Assembly (NCBI GenBank): GCA_001281695.1
Contig: LJIE01000001.1
Span: 1,688,586 to 1,752,585, forward strand
Source of the DNA: a bacterium 336/3
GTDB taxonomy: Bacteria > Bacteroidota > Bacteroidia > Cytophagales > Thermonemataceae
Length of the DNA stretch: 64,000 nucleotides
Reading direction: 5' to 3'
Shown here: piece after piece, positions 26,754 to 35,745 of the stretch
Numbering within the stretch: the stretch's first letter is position 1
Layout: each line of letters starts with the position of its first letter
Notes under the pieces: generated by a model
Databases searched by the model: none
Seen by the model: the letters and a program-made list of their open reading frames with translations, nothing else
What the model was told of the DNA's origin: nothing
Position numbers and translations under genes: made by a program

Positions 26754-28067
26754 TTAATAACGGTAGTGTTCAGGTTTGAAAGGACCTTTTTTGTCCACAC
26801 CAATATAAGTAGATTGTGAGTCTGTAAGTTCATCTAACTCAGCACCTAATTTAGCCAAGTGTAAACGAGCAACTTTTTCATCTAAGTGTTTAGGTAACAA
26901 ATACACGTCATTACCGTATTTATCAGCATTTAACCACAATTCAATCTGAGCTAAAGTTTGGTTACAGAAAGAATTAGACATTACAAAAGAAGGGTGTCCA
27001 GTTGCACAGCCTAAGTTTACCAAACGACCTTCAGCAAGAACGATAACGTCTTTACCATCAATTGTATATTGATCTACTTGAGGTTTGATAACATCTTTTG
27101 TATTGCCATAATTTTTGTTCAACCAAGCCATGTCAATTTCAGTATCGAAGTGTCCGATATTACAAACCACAGCCTTATCCTTCATCATTTTGAAGTGTCT
27201 ATCTACAACGATATCTTTGTTACCTGTAGTTGTAACGATAATATCTGCCATAGGAATAGCTTTATCCATTTTAAGTACCTGATAGCCATCCATACATGCT
27301 TGTAAAGCACAGATAGGGTCGATTTCAGTTACGATAACTCTCACTCCTTGAGAACTTAAAGACTGAGCAGAACCTTTTCCAACATCACCATAACCAGCAA
27401 CAACAGCTACTTTACCAGCAAGCATTAAGTCTGTAGCTCTACGAATAGCATCTACCAAAGACTCACGACAACCATATTTGTTATCAAATTTAGATTTTGT
27501 TACAGAATCGTTGATGTTGATAGCAGGCATTGGAAGAGTACCTTTCTTTACACGCTCATACAAACGATGTACACCTGTAGTAGTTTCTTCAGAAAGTCCT
27601 TTGATACCAGCTACCAATTGAGGATAACGATCTAAAACCATATTCGTTAAATCACCACCATCATCCAAAATCATATTCAAAGGCTCGCCACCAGCAAAAG
27701 CAAATAAAGTTTGCTCAATACACCAGTCAAATTCTTCTTCATTCATACCTTTCCATGCAAACACAGGAACACCAACAGCAGCAATAGCAGCAGCAGCATG
27801 GTCTTGTGTAGAGAAAATATTACAAGAAGACCAAGAAACTTGAGCACCTAATTCTACTAATGTTTCAATAAGAACGGCAGTTTGAATAGTCATGTGAAGA
27901 CAACCAGCAACCCTTGCACCTTTTAGAGGTTTACTAGTTCCAAATTCCTCACGTAAAGCCATTAAACCAGGCATTTCTGCTTCTGCCAATCTGATTTCTT
28001 TTCTGCCCCACTCTGCAAGGCTCATGTCTTTTACTTTGTAAGGTAATTTTTCTGTGGTATTTGTCAT
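26754..28067 (-). CDS. ahcY: adenosylhomocysteinase (S-adenosyl-L-homocysteine hydrolase)
   Basis: 437 residues, the expected length. The NAD-binding loop [15 protein letters not shown] and the family segments [38 protein letters not shown] and [20 protein letters not shown] are all present, and the protein ends with the conserved KPEHYRY. It hydrolyses S-adenosylhomocysteine to adenosine and homocysteine in the cytoplasm, relieving product inhibition of methyltransferases. A good Bacteroidota promoter lies upstream. Confidence 0.97.
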   Translation of the reverse strand: MTNTTEKLPYKVKDMSLAEWGRKEIRLAEAEMPGLMALREEFGTSKPLKGARVAGCLHMTIQTAVLIETLVELGAQVSWSSCNIFSTQDHAAAAIAAVGVPVFAWKGMNEEEFDWCIEQTLFAFAGGEPLNMILDDGGDLTNMVLDRYPQLVAGIKGLSEETTTGVHRLYERVKKGTLPMPAININDSVTKSKFDNKYGCRESLVDAIRRATDLMLAGKVAVVAGYGDVGKGSAQSLSSQGVRVIVTEIDPICALQACMDGYQVLKMDKAIPMADIIVTTTGNKDIVVDRHFKMMKDKAVVCNIGHFDTEIDMAWLNKNYGNTKDVIKPQVDQYTIDGKDVIVLAEGRLVNLGCATGHPSFVMSNSFCNQTLAQIELWLNADKYGNDVYLLPKHLDEKVARLHLAKLGAELDELTDSQSTYIGVDKKGPFKPEHYRY

Positions 28068-28093
28068 TTTGATGCGATTTTTTAAATTCGGTG

Positions 28094-28124
28094 CAAAGAT
28101 AAAAAAAATATATAACTATTCAAA
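28094..28124 (-). promoter_or_regulatory. predicted sigma-ABfr promoter of ahcY
   Basis: Read on the minus strand, TTTG (28121-28124) and TATCTTTG (28094-28101) are separated by 19 bases. This fits the Bacteroidota consensus TTTG...TAnnTTTG and lies 27 bases upstream of the ahcY start codon. Confidence 0.7.
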
Positions 28125-28265
28125 GATCTTGGCATAGAATATCTAAAAACTATCTAAATCATGTTTAGATTGGTTCTAAATTTAATTTTAATATATAAAT
28201 ACATAGTGTTTTTTTTTATATTGAAACAACTCTAGCAAAATATTTTATTTAAAATATAAAAGTTT

Positions 28266-30446
28266 ATGCGTCATTTTTTTATCTGGTTGCTATTCTTTAG
28301 CAATTTTATGTTGTGTGCTCAAAACTTAGATAGCTTACAAAAAGTCATCAAGGTCATGCCAGAAGACACATTAAAGGTTATCAAACTCAATGAACTTGCC
28401 ATGATGAATGTGGGCAGAAGTCCCCAAAAAGGCTATTTGTTGGCTGATGATGCCTTAAAGTTAGCTGAAAAAATTAACTATGAAAAAGGAATAGCCCTGA
28501 GTTATAAAACATTGGGAAACACTCAGTATATGCAAGGTTCTTTACAAGAAGCGGGCAAGTACTATCAGAAAGGCTTGCATATAGCAGAGAAAATACAAGA
28601 TAAAGATGCCATAGCCAGTTTACATAATAATTTAGGTTTAATATTTACAGAAATAGGTGATTATGAGAAAGCTATGCAGTTTCACCTGAAATCTCTCAAA
28701 TTTAGAGAAGCCATAGGCGATAAAAAAGGAGTAAGTAAAAGCTATTTAAATATAGGTAATGTTCTGTTAAATCAGGAAAACCTAAACGAAGCCCTTCAAT
28801 ACTATGAAAAAAGTTTAGAAATAGCCAAAAGTATCAATCTCATGATAGATGTAGGAAATAACTATAACAACATTGGAAATATTTATAAAAGACAAAAAAA
28901 GTATCAGAAAGCTACAGAAGCTTATTATGAAGCGACTAAAGTATTTGAGCAAATTGGAGATTTAAGGGGCATAGTAGTTACAGATTTAAACTTAGGAGAT
29001 GCCTATTTAGATGCGGGTGATTATCAAAAAGCATTGGATGTGTATAATAAAGCTATTCCGATAGCTACTAAGTTGAGTGATAAAGTAATGGCTGGTTTAC
29101 TCTATTCCAGCAAGGGAACAGCACAATCAGAGTTACAAAACTATCCTGATGCTTATGATAATCTTAGAAGAGGACTGGTTATGCTTCAAGAAGCAGGTGC
29201 TCGCAATGATGTAGCCAAAGTATATGGGGCATTATCTTCTTATTATGAAAAACAAGGCGATTATAAAGAATCTTTGAGGTTTTATAAACAATCTAAAGAG
29301 TTGAAAGATAGCTTGTTCACGGATGGGCAAACCAAACAAATTGCCAAAATGCGAGAGGCTTACAGTTCAGAAAAAAAAGAAAAGGAAAATGAATTACTCA
29401 GAAAAGACAATGCTCTCAAAGACATTGAAGGTCAGAGAAAAAATGTGTATATTTTCGCTTCTTTAGCAGTTTTAGGTTTGGTTGGAGCCTTAGCTTTTGT
29501 ATTGTTTAGAAACAACAAAGAAAAACAGAAGATAAATCAGCTATTACAAAAACAAGCCAAAGATTTGGCAGATGCCAATACTGATATTTTACAGAAAAAT
29601 GTGATGTTGGAACAACAAAAAGAGGAAATTTTAGCTCAAAGAGATGCCATCGATGAACAAAATAAAGTCTTAAACTTCAAAAATGATCAAATCCAATCTA
29701 GTATCAGAGCTGCTCAACTTATCCAAAATACAATTTTACCTTATTCTGAACGTATTAAACAAATACTTGGGGATTATTTCATTTTCTATCAAGCCAAAGA
29801 TGTTGTGTCTGGCGATTTGTACTGGATAGACCAAGAATCAGGAAAAAATATCGTAGCTGCCATAGATTGTACAGGGCATGGGGTTTCTGGAGCCATGATG
29901 ACCATGATTGCTTATAGCATTTTAGATCGTATTGTGCATGTATATAAAATTACAGACCCAGCTACTATTTTAGAAAAAATGCATGAAGAGGTCAAACATG
30001 CTCTTTTACAGGATGAGACTGGCAACAGAGATGGTATGGATGTTGCAATCATAACTATAGAAAAAAATGGAAACAATCAAAGCATTGTTACTTTTGCTGG
30101 AGCAAAAAGACCTATGTTTATTCAAAATATAAAAAATAATGAAATTGATGAAATTAGAGGAAAAAGAAGGGCTATTGGTGGTGTTCAAGATGAAAACATT
30201 CATTTTGATAACCATGTGTTTGAATTGCCACAAGGTACCATGGTTTATTTGAGTTCGGATGGTTATGCAGACCAAAATGATATGGAGCGTAAAAAGTTTT
30301 CTGAAGATCGTTTAAAAAAGCTTTTTGAAAAAATAGCTCTTATGAGCACTCAAAAGCAACATGAAATTGTTTCAGAACTAATTGGTAAATATATGGAAAA
30401 TACTGAACAAAGAGATGATATGCTTCTGATAGGAGTAAGAGTCTAA
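28266..30446 (+). CDS. TPR-containing SpoIIE-type serine phosphatase
   Basis: 726 residues. A signal peptide (LLFFSNFMLCAQ) is followed by about seven TPR units (for example ASLHNNLGLIFTEIGDYEKA and GNNYNNIGNIYKRQKKYQKA). After these come a coiled coil, one membrane helix near residues 395-415 (VYIFASLAVLGLVGALAFVL) and a second coiled coil. The C-terminal SpoIIE/PP2C domain covers about 500-726. It keeps the metal aspartates in VVSGDLYWID, AAIDCTGHGVSG and YLSSDGYADQ, and the final EQRDDMLLIGV. It should be a membrane-bound protein phosphatase whose TPR part senses a periplasmic partner. It lacks the altered metal site seen in the murG-linked PP2C-like protein. Confidence 0.88.
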   Translation: MRHFFIWLLFFSNFMLCAQNLDSLQKVIKVMPEDTLKVIKLNELAMMNVGRSPQKGYLLADDALKLAEKINYEKGIALSYKTLGNTQYMQGSLQEAGKYYQKGLHIAEKIQDKDAIASLHNNLGLIFTEIGDYEKAMQFHLKSLKFREAIGDKKGVSKSYLNIGNVLLNQENLNEALQYYEKSLEIAKSINLMIDVGNNYNNIGNIYKRQKKYQKATEAYYEATKVFEQIGDLRGIVVTDLNLGDAYLDAGDYQKALDVYNKAIPIATKLSDKVMAGLLYSSKGTAQSELQNYPDAYDNLRRGLVMLQEAGARNDVAKVYGALSSYYEKQGDYKESLRFYKQSKELKDSLFTDGQTKQIAKMREAYSSEKKEKENELLRKDNALKDIEGQRKNVYIFASLAVLGLVGALAFVLFRNNKEKQKINQLLQKQAKDLADANTDILQKNVMLEQQKEEILAQRDAIDEQNKVLNFKNDQIQSSIRAAQLIQNTILPYSERIKQILGDYFIFYQAKDVVSGDLYWIDQESGKNIVAAIDCTGHGVSGAMMTMIAYSILDRIVHVYKITDPATILEKMHEEVKHALLQDETGNRDGMDVAIITIEKNGNNQSIVTFAGAKRPMFIQNIKNNEIDEIRGKRRAIGGVQDENIHFDNHVFELPQGTMVYLSSDGYADQNDMERKKFSEDRLKKLFEKIALMSTQKQHEIVSELIGKYMENTEQRDDMLLIGVRV

Positions 30447-30483
30447 AATAAAAATAATCAAGAGATTATAAATGATTGTTAGA

Positions 30484-31029
30484 TTAAAATCCTAAGCTCA
30501 ATTGTAAATTTTGTTTTTTCCAAAAAGCAGGATTTTCTAATTTTAAAAGCTTTTCTTTTGCTTTTAAACCTCCAGCATAGCCTATCAAATCACCATCACT
30601 ACCAATAATTCGATGACAAGGAATAATAATGGAAAGAGCATTGGCTCCATTGGCATTAGCAACAGCCCTGATGGCTTCTTTATTGCCCAATGTTTCTGAA
30701 AGTTTCAGATATGTAGAAGTAGAACCATATTCTATGGCTAAAAGTGCATTCCACACACTTTTTTGAAAATCTGTTCCCACAAACAACAAAGGGATTTCAA
30801 AGTTTTCTCTTTTGTTGATGAAATACTCTTCTAACTGTTTGATAGTAAGTGATATTACATCATTGCTCTGCTCAATATATTTGGCATTTAATCCCTTTTG
30901 AATACGACTATCTACAGACTCTCTTTGTTTTCGATAACGCCAATCACATAAACACAACTGTTCTTGAAAAGAACCAAGAATGAGTTCCCCAAAATCTGTG
31001 GAATAATATTGAATTTGTATGGAATTCAT
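30484..31029 (-). CDS. methylated-DNA--protein-cysteine methyltransferase (Ogt/AGT)
   Basis: 181 residues. The active-site motif PCHR is present in IIPCHRIIGSDGDLIGYAGG, preceded by the DNA-binding helix region ALLAIEYGSTSTYLKLSE and the arginine-containing NKEAIRAVANANGANALSI. It repairs O6-alkylguanine by suicidal transfer to cysteine. No Ada-type zinc domain is fused to it. It is oriented toward the TPR-SpoIIE gene (convergent). Confidence 0.93.
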   Translation of the reverse strand: MNSIQIQYYSTDFGELILGSFQEQLCLCDWRYRKQRESVDSRIQKGLNAKYIEQSNDVISLTIKQLEEYFINKRENFEIPLLFVGTDFQKSVWNALLAIEYGSTSTYLKLSETLGNKEAIRAVANANGANALSIIIPCHRIIGSDGDLIGYAGGLKAKEKLLKLENPAFWKKQNLQLSLGF

Positions 31030-31089
31030 AAAGATTTAGCGAAAAATAGATTTCTCAAATATATTAAATTTGGTATGAATAAGGAAATA

Positions 31090-33024
31090 TTATCCTATAT
31101 CTGATAAAAACTTAAATAAATCTGTTTCCATAGGCAATTCTAATTTCTTACGAAGCCTTGTTCTGGATACCTTGAGGCTATCAGTACTTACATTCATCAA
31201 ATGAGCTATTTGTTTGTTATCCAGCCCTAAACGGATGTATGCACAATGTTTGAGGTCATTTTGGCTAAGTTTGTTGTAATGATTTTGTAAATGCTTAAAA
31301 AACTGAGGATGAACTTCTTCAAAGTGTTTTTTAAAATCTTCCCAATCTTCTTCCAATTTGATAGTATTATCAATAATTTTATCAACCTTCTTTCCTAATT
31401 TATCTTCTTTTTCAAGCTCATGTCGAATATCCATCAAAGCTTCATTCTTTTCGTGAAGTTGTAATGCCTTGATTGTTAAGTTTCTATCAGCCAATGCCAA
31501 TTCTTCTTGCAAACGAGCATTGCGTTCTTTTTCAGCTTTTTGAGATAATTGGATATTTTCTAATTGGAGTTTTTTCTTAATATTTTGGAGTCTGTAAAGC
31601 CTATAGACTATAAGAGCAAATATCAGAAAACCTATGATAGAAAGTGCTTCAAGGGCTATCCAAAGCCGTTGTTCTTTAATTTGTGATTCTTTTTGTTTTT
31701 GAATTTTATCAAACTCATGTTGTGCTTGTAAAAAAGCCACATTATTTTTTGTTCGAATGAGCAAAAGGCTATCCCTAACTTGCAGATATAGTTTTAAATA
31801 TTGATAAGCTTCGGAGCTTTTTTGTTGTTTTTCATAAATTTCTGCTAAACCTTTGTAAGCTCGTTCTTTAATCTCCATTTCCATCTGTGGCTGACTTCTA
31901 ATAGTCCAATATCGTCTATCTCGAATCAAACTTAAAGAACTATCATAATATATTTTTGCTTTATCTATCTGATTTAAAGAAAAATAAGTATCTCCTAAAT
32001 AGCCTAAAGATATAGAGGCATTTCCTAGTTCCAACGATTTGATGCAATGTATAATATCTTCCTCCAAATAGGGAATAGCTTTCTCATAGTTTTCTTGTTT
32101 AATATATGAGATACCCATATTGCCTTTAATAATAGCTATCCAAACACTATCTTTACGATAAATAGCTTCTTGCATAGATTTTTGAAAATACATTTCTGCT
32201 TCTTTAAAATCTTTAGTAGCTCGCTTTACAAGTCCTAAATTGTTATAGGCTTGGATAATATCTCTCTTTGATGAAGGAGTATTGTTCTTATAAATTTCAA
32301 GCACTTTAGTCCAAATGCCCAAAGCTTTCTGATAATTTTCACTTCTATAATGTAAACGAGCCAATAAATCCATATAATAAGCTTGTTTAAGAATAGGAGC
32401 TTGCAGAGAATCTGCCATCTCTACGGATTTAATTTTATAAAAAAGAGAAGTTGGATAGTCACCCATTCGCTCATACAAATAAGCCCCCATTTGAATAAAA
32501 TGAAGCCGTGTAAACTGATTATTACATTGATTTTTAGCACTTTCCTGAATTGTTCTTTCAAAGTAATCTTTTGCCTGTTTGTATTTTTTTATATTTTCAT
32601 TGGCGTATAAATAACCTAAAAAGCTATATAAGTATGCTTGTAGACAAGGGTTTTCTACTTTTTTGATATAAGTAAGATACTTATTTTCAATATTTTGAAT
32701 ATCATCTTTGCCTTTTTCTAACTGTTTGTGATAAGACTCTGAAATCCAGAAATATGCTAAACTAATAGACTCTCCATATTTCTGTGTAGATAGTTGATGA
32801 GTAGCCTTTTCAAATACTTCTATTGTGTATTCTGCTGAGTATTTTTTTAGAAATTGGCTGTGAGTACTTTCAATATATTTTTGAAGAGTGTCTGAATTGC
32901 TAAGATATGTGGGATTCGTCAGTATTTCAGATACATACTGTATATCTTTAGATAAATTATTTTGTCCAAGAACAAGTGTCATTGGCATACAAAACCATAT
33001 CCAAAAAAACACTATTTTGACCAT
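31090..33024 (-). CDS. TPR-containing membrane regulator with C-terminal LuxR-like helix-turn-helix
   Basis: 644 residues from the ATG at 33024 (MVKIVFFWIWFCMPMTLVLG, a signal peptide); 13 further upstream residues are open but lack signal character. Several TPR units cover about 100-430 (for example IIQAYNNLGLVKRATKDFKE and ISLGYLGDTYFSLNQIDKA). A membrane helix follows at about 450-475 (LWIALEALSIIGFLIFALIV), then a coiled coil. The C-terminal HTH is NDLKHCAYIRLGLDNKQIAH followed by LMNVSTDSLKVSRTRLRKKL. This one-protein signalling design is common in Bacteroidota. Targets are unknown. Confidence 0.82.
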   Translation of the reverse strand: MVKIVFFWIWFCMPMTLVLGQNNLSKDIQYVSEILTNPTYLSNSDTLQKYIESTHSQFLKKYSAEYTIEVFEKATHQLSTQKYGESISLAYFWISESYHKQLEKGKDDIQNIENKYLTYIKKVENPCLQAYLYSFLGYLYANENIKKYKQAKDYFERTIQESAKNQCNNQFTRLHFIQMGAYLYERMGDYPTSLFYKIKSVEMADSLQAPILKQAYYMDLLARLHYRSENYQKALGIWTKVLEIYKNNTPSSKRDIIQAYNNLGLVKRATKDFKEAEMYFQKSMQEAIYRKDSVWIAIIKGNMGISYIKQENYEKAIPYLEEDIIHCIKSLELGNASISLGYLGDTYFSLNQIDKAKIYYDSSLSLIRDRRYWTIRSQPQMEMEIKERAYKGLAEIYEKQQKSSEAYQYLKLYLQVRDSLLLIRTKNNVAFLQAQHEFDKIQKQKESQIKEQRLWIALEALSIIGFLIFALIVYRLYRLQNIKKKLQLENIQLSQKAEKERNARLQEELALADRNLTIKALQLHEKNEALMDIRHELEKEDKLGKKVDKIIDNTIKLEEDWEDFKKHFEEVHPQFFKHLQNHYNKLSQNDLKHCAYIRLGLDNKQIAHLMNVSTDSLKVSRTRLRKKLELPMETDLFKFLSDIG

Positions 33025-33338
33025 TAGACCTCCAAGCTTTATAACTAAACATTGTTTACCCAAATATAATCATAACAAAGACATGCCCAAGAAAAGCTTT
33101 TATTTTTTTGAGAATGCTTATTTTCTAATAAATATAAAATCCTATGATTCAAATTTTTATAAACTATTTTTCATGTTGTTTACCTTTTGTTTACCCTTGT
33201 TTTTTGCCTTTAATATCTTTTTTATACTGTTTTGAATAAAAGTTTTGGTAATCCCACAAACTACTATGAAGTATGAAAACTGCTAATAAATAAAATAGTT
33301 AAAATGGTTAAATAATTTTTGAACACAATAGAAAGCAT

Positions 33339-33373
33339 AAAAAACTCTGAGCATTGCTTGGAGTTTTTTATTT
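33339..33373 (-). terminator. hairpin, likely the original tRNA-Arg terminator
   Basis: AAAAACTC-TG-AGC-ATT-GCT-TG-GAGTTTTT forms a stem with one internal mismatch loop and a T-run on the minus strand. It lies 22 bases to the left of the element boundary. In the chromosome without the element it would lie just downstream of tRNA-Arg, so I infer it is that gene's terminator, displaced by the insertion. Confidence 0.6.
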
Positions 33374-33394
33374 TATAGATTTTTACACATTATT

Positions 33395-33409
33395 GTAGTC
33401 TCGACAGGA
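33395..33409. repeat. left attachment site
   Basis: GTAGTCTCGACAGGA, identical to the right copy. Only these 15 bases match the tRNA; the bases on both sides differ. Confidence 0.85.
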
Positions 33410-33494
33410 CTATAATTTTATTCTTTTTATTAAAAATAAATCACTTTTTGTAAATTAGGGTACAAACATAGGTACTAACATTTTTGTTGTGAAT

Positions 33495-33909
33495 AGCTTT
33501 TAGGGTGTTACATTCGTTAGCTTTTTTTTATAGTGTGGATTTTGTGGATTAATAGTCTTTTTTTAGGGTGTCCAATTTGTCCAATTTTTTCCTTTTTTAT
33601 AGTGTCGGAAAATGTTGGTTTTTGCCTTTTTTATAGTCGCAGAAAATTACTCTTTTTATCGTTTCGGAAAACTCTTTTTTATAGTGTCAGAAAATGTCTT
33701 TTTTGAGTTAAACAATTTTGCAATAAACTAATTTATTTTTTAGCCTTGTCTAAATTATTTAAAAATCAATTTTTACCTGTTTAACAAGTAGAAGTTTTTT
33801 TATAGTGTCTAAATGTCTTTTTTATGGTTACCGAAAACTCCTTTTTTTATAGTGTCTAATTTGTCGATTTCACGGTTACCCCTCTTTTTTTTATAGTGTC
33901 CAAAATGTC
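33495..33909. repeat. iteron-like array with core TTTTTTATAGTGTC
   Basis: About 12 degenerate units occur, most reading T(5-8)ATAGTGTC and many followed by about AAAATGTC or AATTTGTC. The A of the ATAGTGT-like core falls at roughly 33502, 33530, 33565, 33599, 33633, 33658, 33681, 33802, 33824, 33849, 33872 and 33893. Steps are 28, 35, 34, 34, 25 and 23, then a 121-base gap, then 22, 25, 23 and 21. Most units keep TAGTGTC; some vary (AGGGTGTC, ATAGTCGC, ATGGTTACC). It lies between the end of the replication gene and the left attachment site. In the excised circle it would lie just upstream of the integrase gene. It could be an origin, integrase arm sites or a partition site. There is no gene from 33064 to 34014. 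Confidence 0.75.
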
Positions 33910-34014
33910 ACTTTTAATTATAAATTTGATGTGAAAATAGTTGTTTTAATCAGGCTACAAGGGGTATCAACATTATTGAGTTTATGGAAAATGACAACTT
34001 TAGACAAGAATACA

Positions 34015-34932
34015 CTAACACTCAATAAGCCTTTGAGCCTCCACCTTTATTTTATCTTTAAGTTCTTGGATTAGTAGTGTATCATTAGTAAGGCTAAAGT
34101 CTGAATTTATAGCCTTTATTTTGGCTATTTCTCTTTGATAGGTAGTTTTATTGCCTCCAAGTGTTTTGTTCTTTTGAAAATGTTTTATTTCGTTGATAAT
34201 AGCATCTAATCCCCTTTGGTGTATGGTTTGAGCTATAAGCATCTTTTCAAAGTCTTTTACATTTTTTGGAGGTTTGAAATTAGGCGTTTTTCTTGCCTCT
34301 ATTGAATTAAACTCTTTTAACCACTCACTTACTACATAATTGTAAAAGTTTTGATTATAGAGTGTTTTTACATCTAAATTAGGGGCTTTTAGAATTTGAC
34401 TTGTTTTATGTTGGTATCTTACCTCAAACCGAAATGTATTTTTTGCTGTAAACTCACTTGGTATCAATTCTTTTTTCTGTTTATACTCCTTTTGTTTGTC
34501 GTAAACAAGTTTTGTTCTTAAACTATTTTGCCAATAAACTGAATGAGGGTTTTCAAACCTTTGATAGCCTTTTGAACCCTGCAATTCACTAAAATAGGTT
34601 TTTGGTGGGTGTATAGTTTTTACATTGCTACTAACATCTAATCTACTTACCTTTTCAGATAAAAGAAGTAATTGTAAATCATCTTGGAGGTTCTCCAACG
34701 CTTCTTTTGTTTGATGCCTTGATAGTGTATGAAAATTGTTACCAAAATAATACTTGGCTAAACTGCCAAAAATAGAAACCTGATTTTCTGTAATGCTAAT
34801 ACGAAAAGGTTCTAAAAAACCTATTATCCAATGTTTATTGTCTTTTTGATGTTGTGATACACTGGTAAGCACTTGTATAAGACTTTCAGAATAATTTAAG
34901 TTTGGTAGTATGATTTTCAGGGTATCAAACAT
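34015..34932 (-). CDS. replication initiation protein, filamentous-phage gpII/X type
   Basis: 306 residues from the ATG at 34932 (MFDTLKIILPNLNYSESLIQ). The order of conserved-looking stretches fits phage/plasmid replication proteins of the Phage_CRI/Phage_X class: N-terminal DTLKIILP, then VSIFGSLAKYYFGNNFHTLS, VSRLDVSSN, HSVYWQNSLRTKLVYDKQKE, NTFRFEVRYQHK and the C-terminal helix FYNYVVSEWLKEFNSIE. These proteins nick the origin and start rolling-circle replication. The assignment is by recollection of the family pattern; no search was run. It ends the minus-strand gene series of the element and is followed by the repeat array. Confidence 0.7.
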   Translation of the reverse strand: MFDTLKIILPNLNYSESLIQVLTSVSQHQKDNKHWIIGFLEPFRISITENQVSIFGSLAKYYFGNNFHTLSRHQTKEALENLQDDLQLLLLSEKVSRLDVSSNVKTIHPPKTYFSELQGSKGYQRFENPHSVYWQNSLRTKLVYDKQKEYKQKKELIPSEFTAKNTFRFEVRYQHKTSQILKAPNLDVKTLYNQNFYNYVVSEWLKEFNSIEARKTPNFKPPKNVKDFEKMLIAQTIHQRGLDAIINEIKHFQKNKTLGGNKTTYQREIAKIKAINSDFSLTNDTLLIQELKDKIKVEAQRLIEC

Positions 34933-34941
34933 AATGATAGG

Positions 34942-35058
34942 ACACAATTTTGTGTACTTTTTCTTACTTACTAATTAGAAACTTTGATTTTTAAATACAA
35001 TTTGGTTTTCAAAGTGAAATTGTAGGATAAACTCTATTTTCACTTTGATTTTTAAAGT
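34942..35058. promoter_or_regulatory. candidate control or origin region upstream of the replication gene
   Basis: A dyad ACACAATTTTGTGT lies at 34942-34955, just upstream of the replication gene start. A direct repeat ACTTTGATTTTTAAA occurs at 34981-34995 and 35042-35056. An imperfect inverted repeat (CAAAGTGAAAT at 35010-35020, ATTTTCACTTTG at 35036-35047) surrounds a 15-base centre. The structure suggests autoregulation or a nicking origin, but no nick site could be assigned. Confidence 0.45.
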
Positions 35059-35060
35059 AA

Positions 35061-35084
35061 AAGCCTCCTCATAAATGGAGGCTT
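35061..35084 (-). terminator. terminator after the small winged-helix gene
   Basis: AAGCCTCC/GGAGGCTT with an 8-base loop is followed by a T-rich run on the minus strand. It sits directly after the stop at 35087 and would separate the small regulator from the replication gene. Confidence 0.7.
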
Positions 35085-35086
35085 CA

Positions 35087-35368
35087 CTAATCATCAAATA
35101 ATTTGAGTTGGTAGTTTTTGAATAGGGCTTTGTTGGTAGTACAAAGTTGTGAACGTGGAAAACCACTAATAGAACACCTGCCAATTTTATACACCTGTAA
35201 TAAGCCTTTTTTCTCAAGGTCTCTTTTAGGGTATGTTAAATAGTTTGGGTGTGTCTGTAACTTGGTTGCAACCTCTAAGATAGTTTGAGGTTGTTCCAAT
35301 AACTCTTTGAAAAGTAAATCTTTTAGACTACCTTTGTTTTGCTTAAGGGGTGTGGGGTGGTTATCCAT
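35087..35368 (-). CDS. small winged-helix-like DNA-binding protein of the element
   Basis: 93 residues. The central part LLFKELLEQPQTILEVATKL, followed by PKRDLEKKGLLQVYKIGRCS, has the spacing of a MarR/wHTH-type DNA-binding domain: three helices and a wing. Its start overlaps the end of the preceding gene by 8 bases, so translation is coupled. It could control replication or excision of the element. The family cannot be named with certainty. Confidence 0.65.
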   Translation of the reverse strand: MDNHPTPLKQNKGSLKDLLFKELLEQPQTILEVATKLQTHPNYLTYPKRDLEKKGLLQVYKIGRCSISGFPRSQLCTTNKALFKNYQLKLFDD

Positions 35369-35660
35369 TTTGCACCTCCTTTCTTTTAGCTTCTTTTCTG
35401 AATTGTTTGAGCCAATTTTCTACTAATTCGAGTTCAAACAATGTTCTCCTACCTACTTTAGAGAAAGGTAAACCTATTTTCATGAGGCTATGGAGAGTAA
35501 CTAAACTAACATTAAGACGTTTTACAATGTCTTTTCTTGTTAGAAGTGTTTTTTCAGGTTCTTTTTTAGTTTTTAGAACCTGTAATTCTGCCAAGATTTT
35601 TTCTTGGTTTTCTTGTACTCTTCTTATAGAGTTCTCAAGATTAAGAAAAGGATTTTCCAT
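35361..35660 (-). CDS. helix-turn-helix protein, excisionase-like
   Basis: 99 residues from the ATG at 35660 (MENPFLNLENSIRRVQENQE). The open frame goes 32 residues further upstream, but that part is Asn/Tyr-rich and unlikely to be coding. A short N-terminal coiled coil (residues 8-35) precedes an HTH_17/MerR-type domain: LLTRKDIVKRLNVSLVTLHS, then GLPFSKVGRRTLFELELVEN. This architecture is typical of accessory proteins and excisionases in Bacteroidota integrative elements. It is encoded between the 592-residue protein and the small winged-helix protein. Confidence 0.8.
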   Translation of the reverse strand: MENPFLNLENSIRRVQENQEKILAELQVLKTKKEPEKTLLTRKDIVKRLNVSLVTLHSLMKIGLPFSKVGRRTLFELELVENWLKQFRKEAKRKEVQNG

Positions 35661-35745
35661 ACGAATTTGATTTTTGTTTCTTTGCCAAAGTTCGTATGAA
35701 TACAAGTTGTAATGGTTGTAATGGTTGTTTCTCAAAAAATAACAA

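Noticed and set aside
33395-33409. Second tRNA-Arg copy at the left boundary
   Set aside because: Only the last 15 bases of the tRNA are present, so it is an attachment-site remnant.
33495-33909. CRISPR-like appearance of the repeat array
   Set aside because: Units are only about 14 bases, vary in sequence and are separated by 7-20 bases of T-rich DNA, with no unique spacers of uniform length. No cas genes are present.
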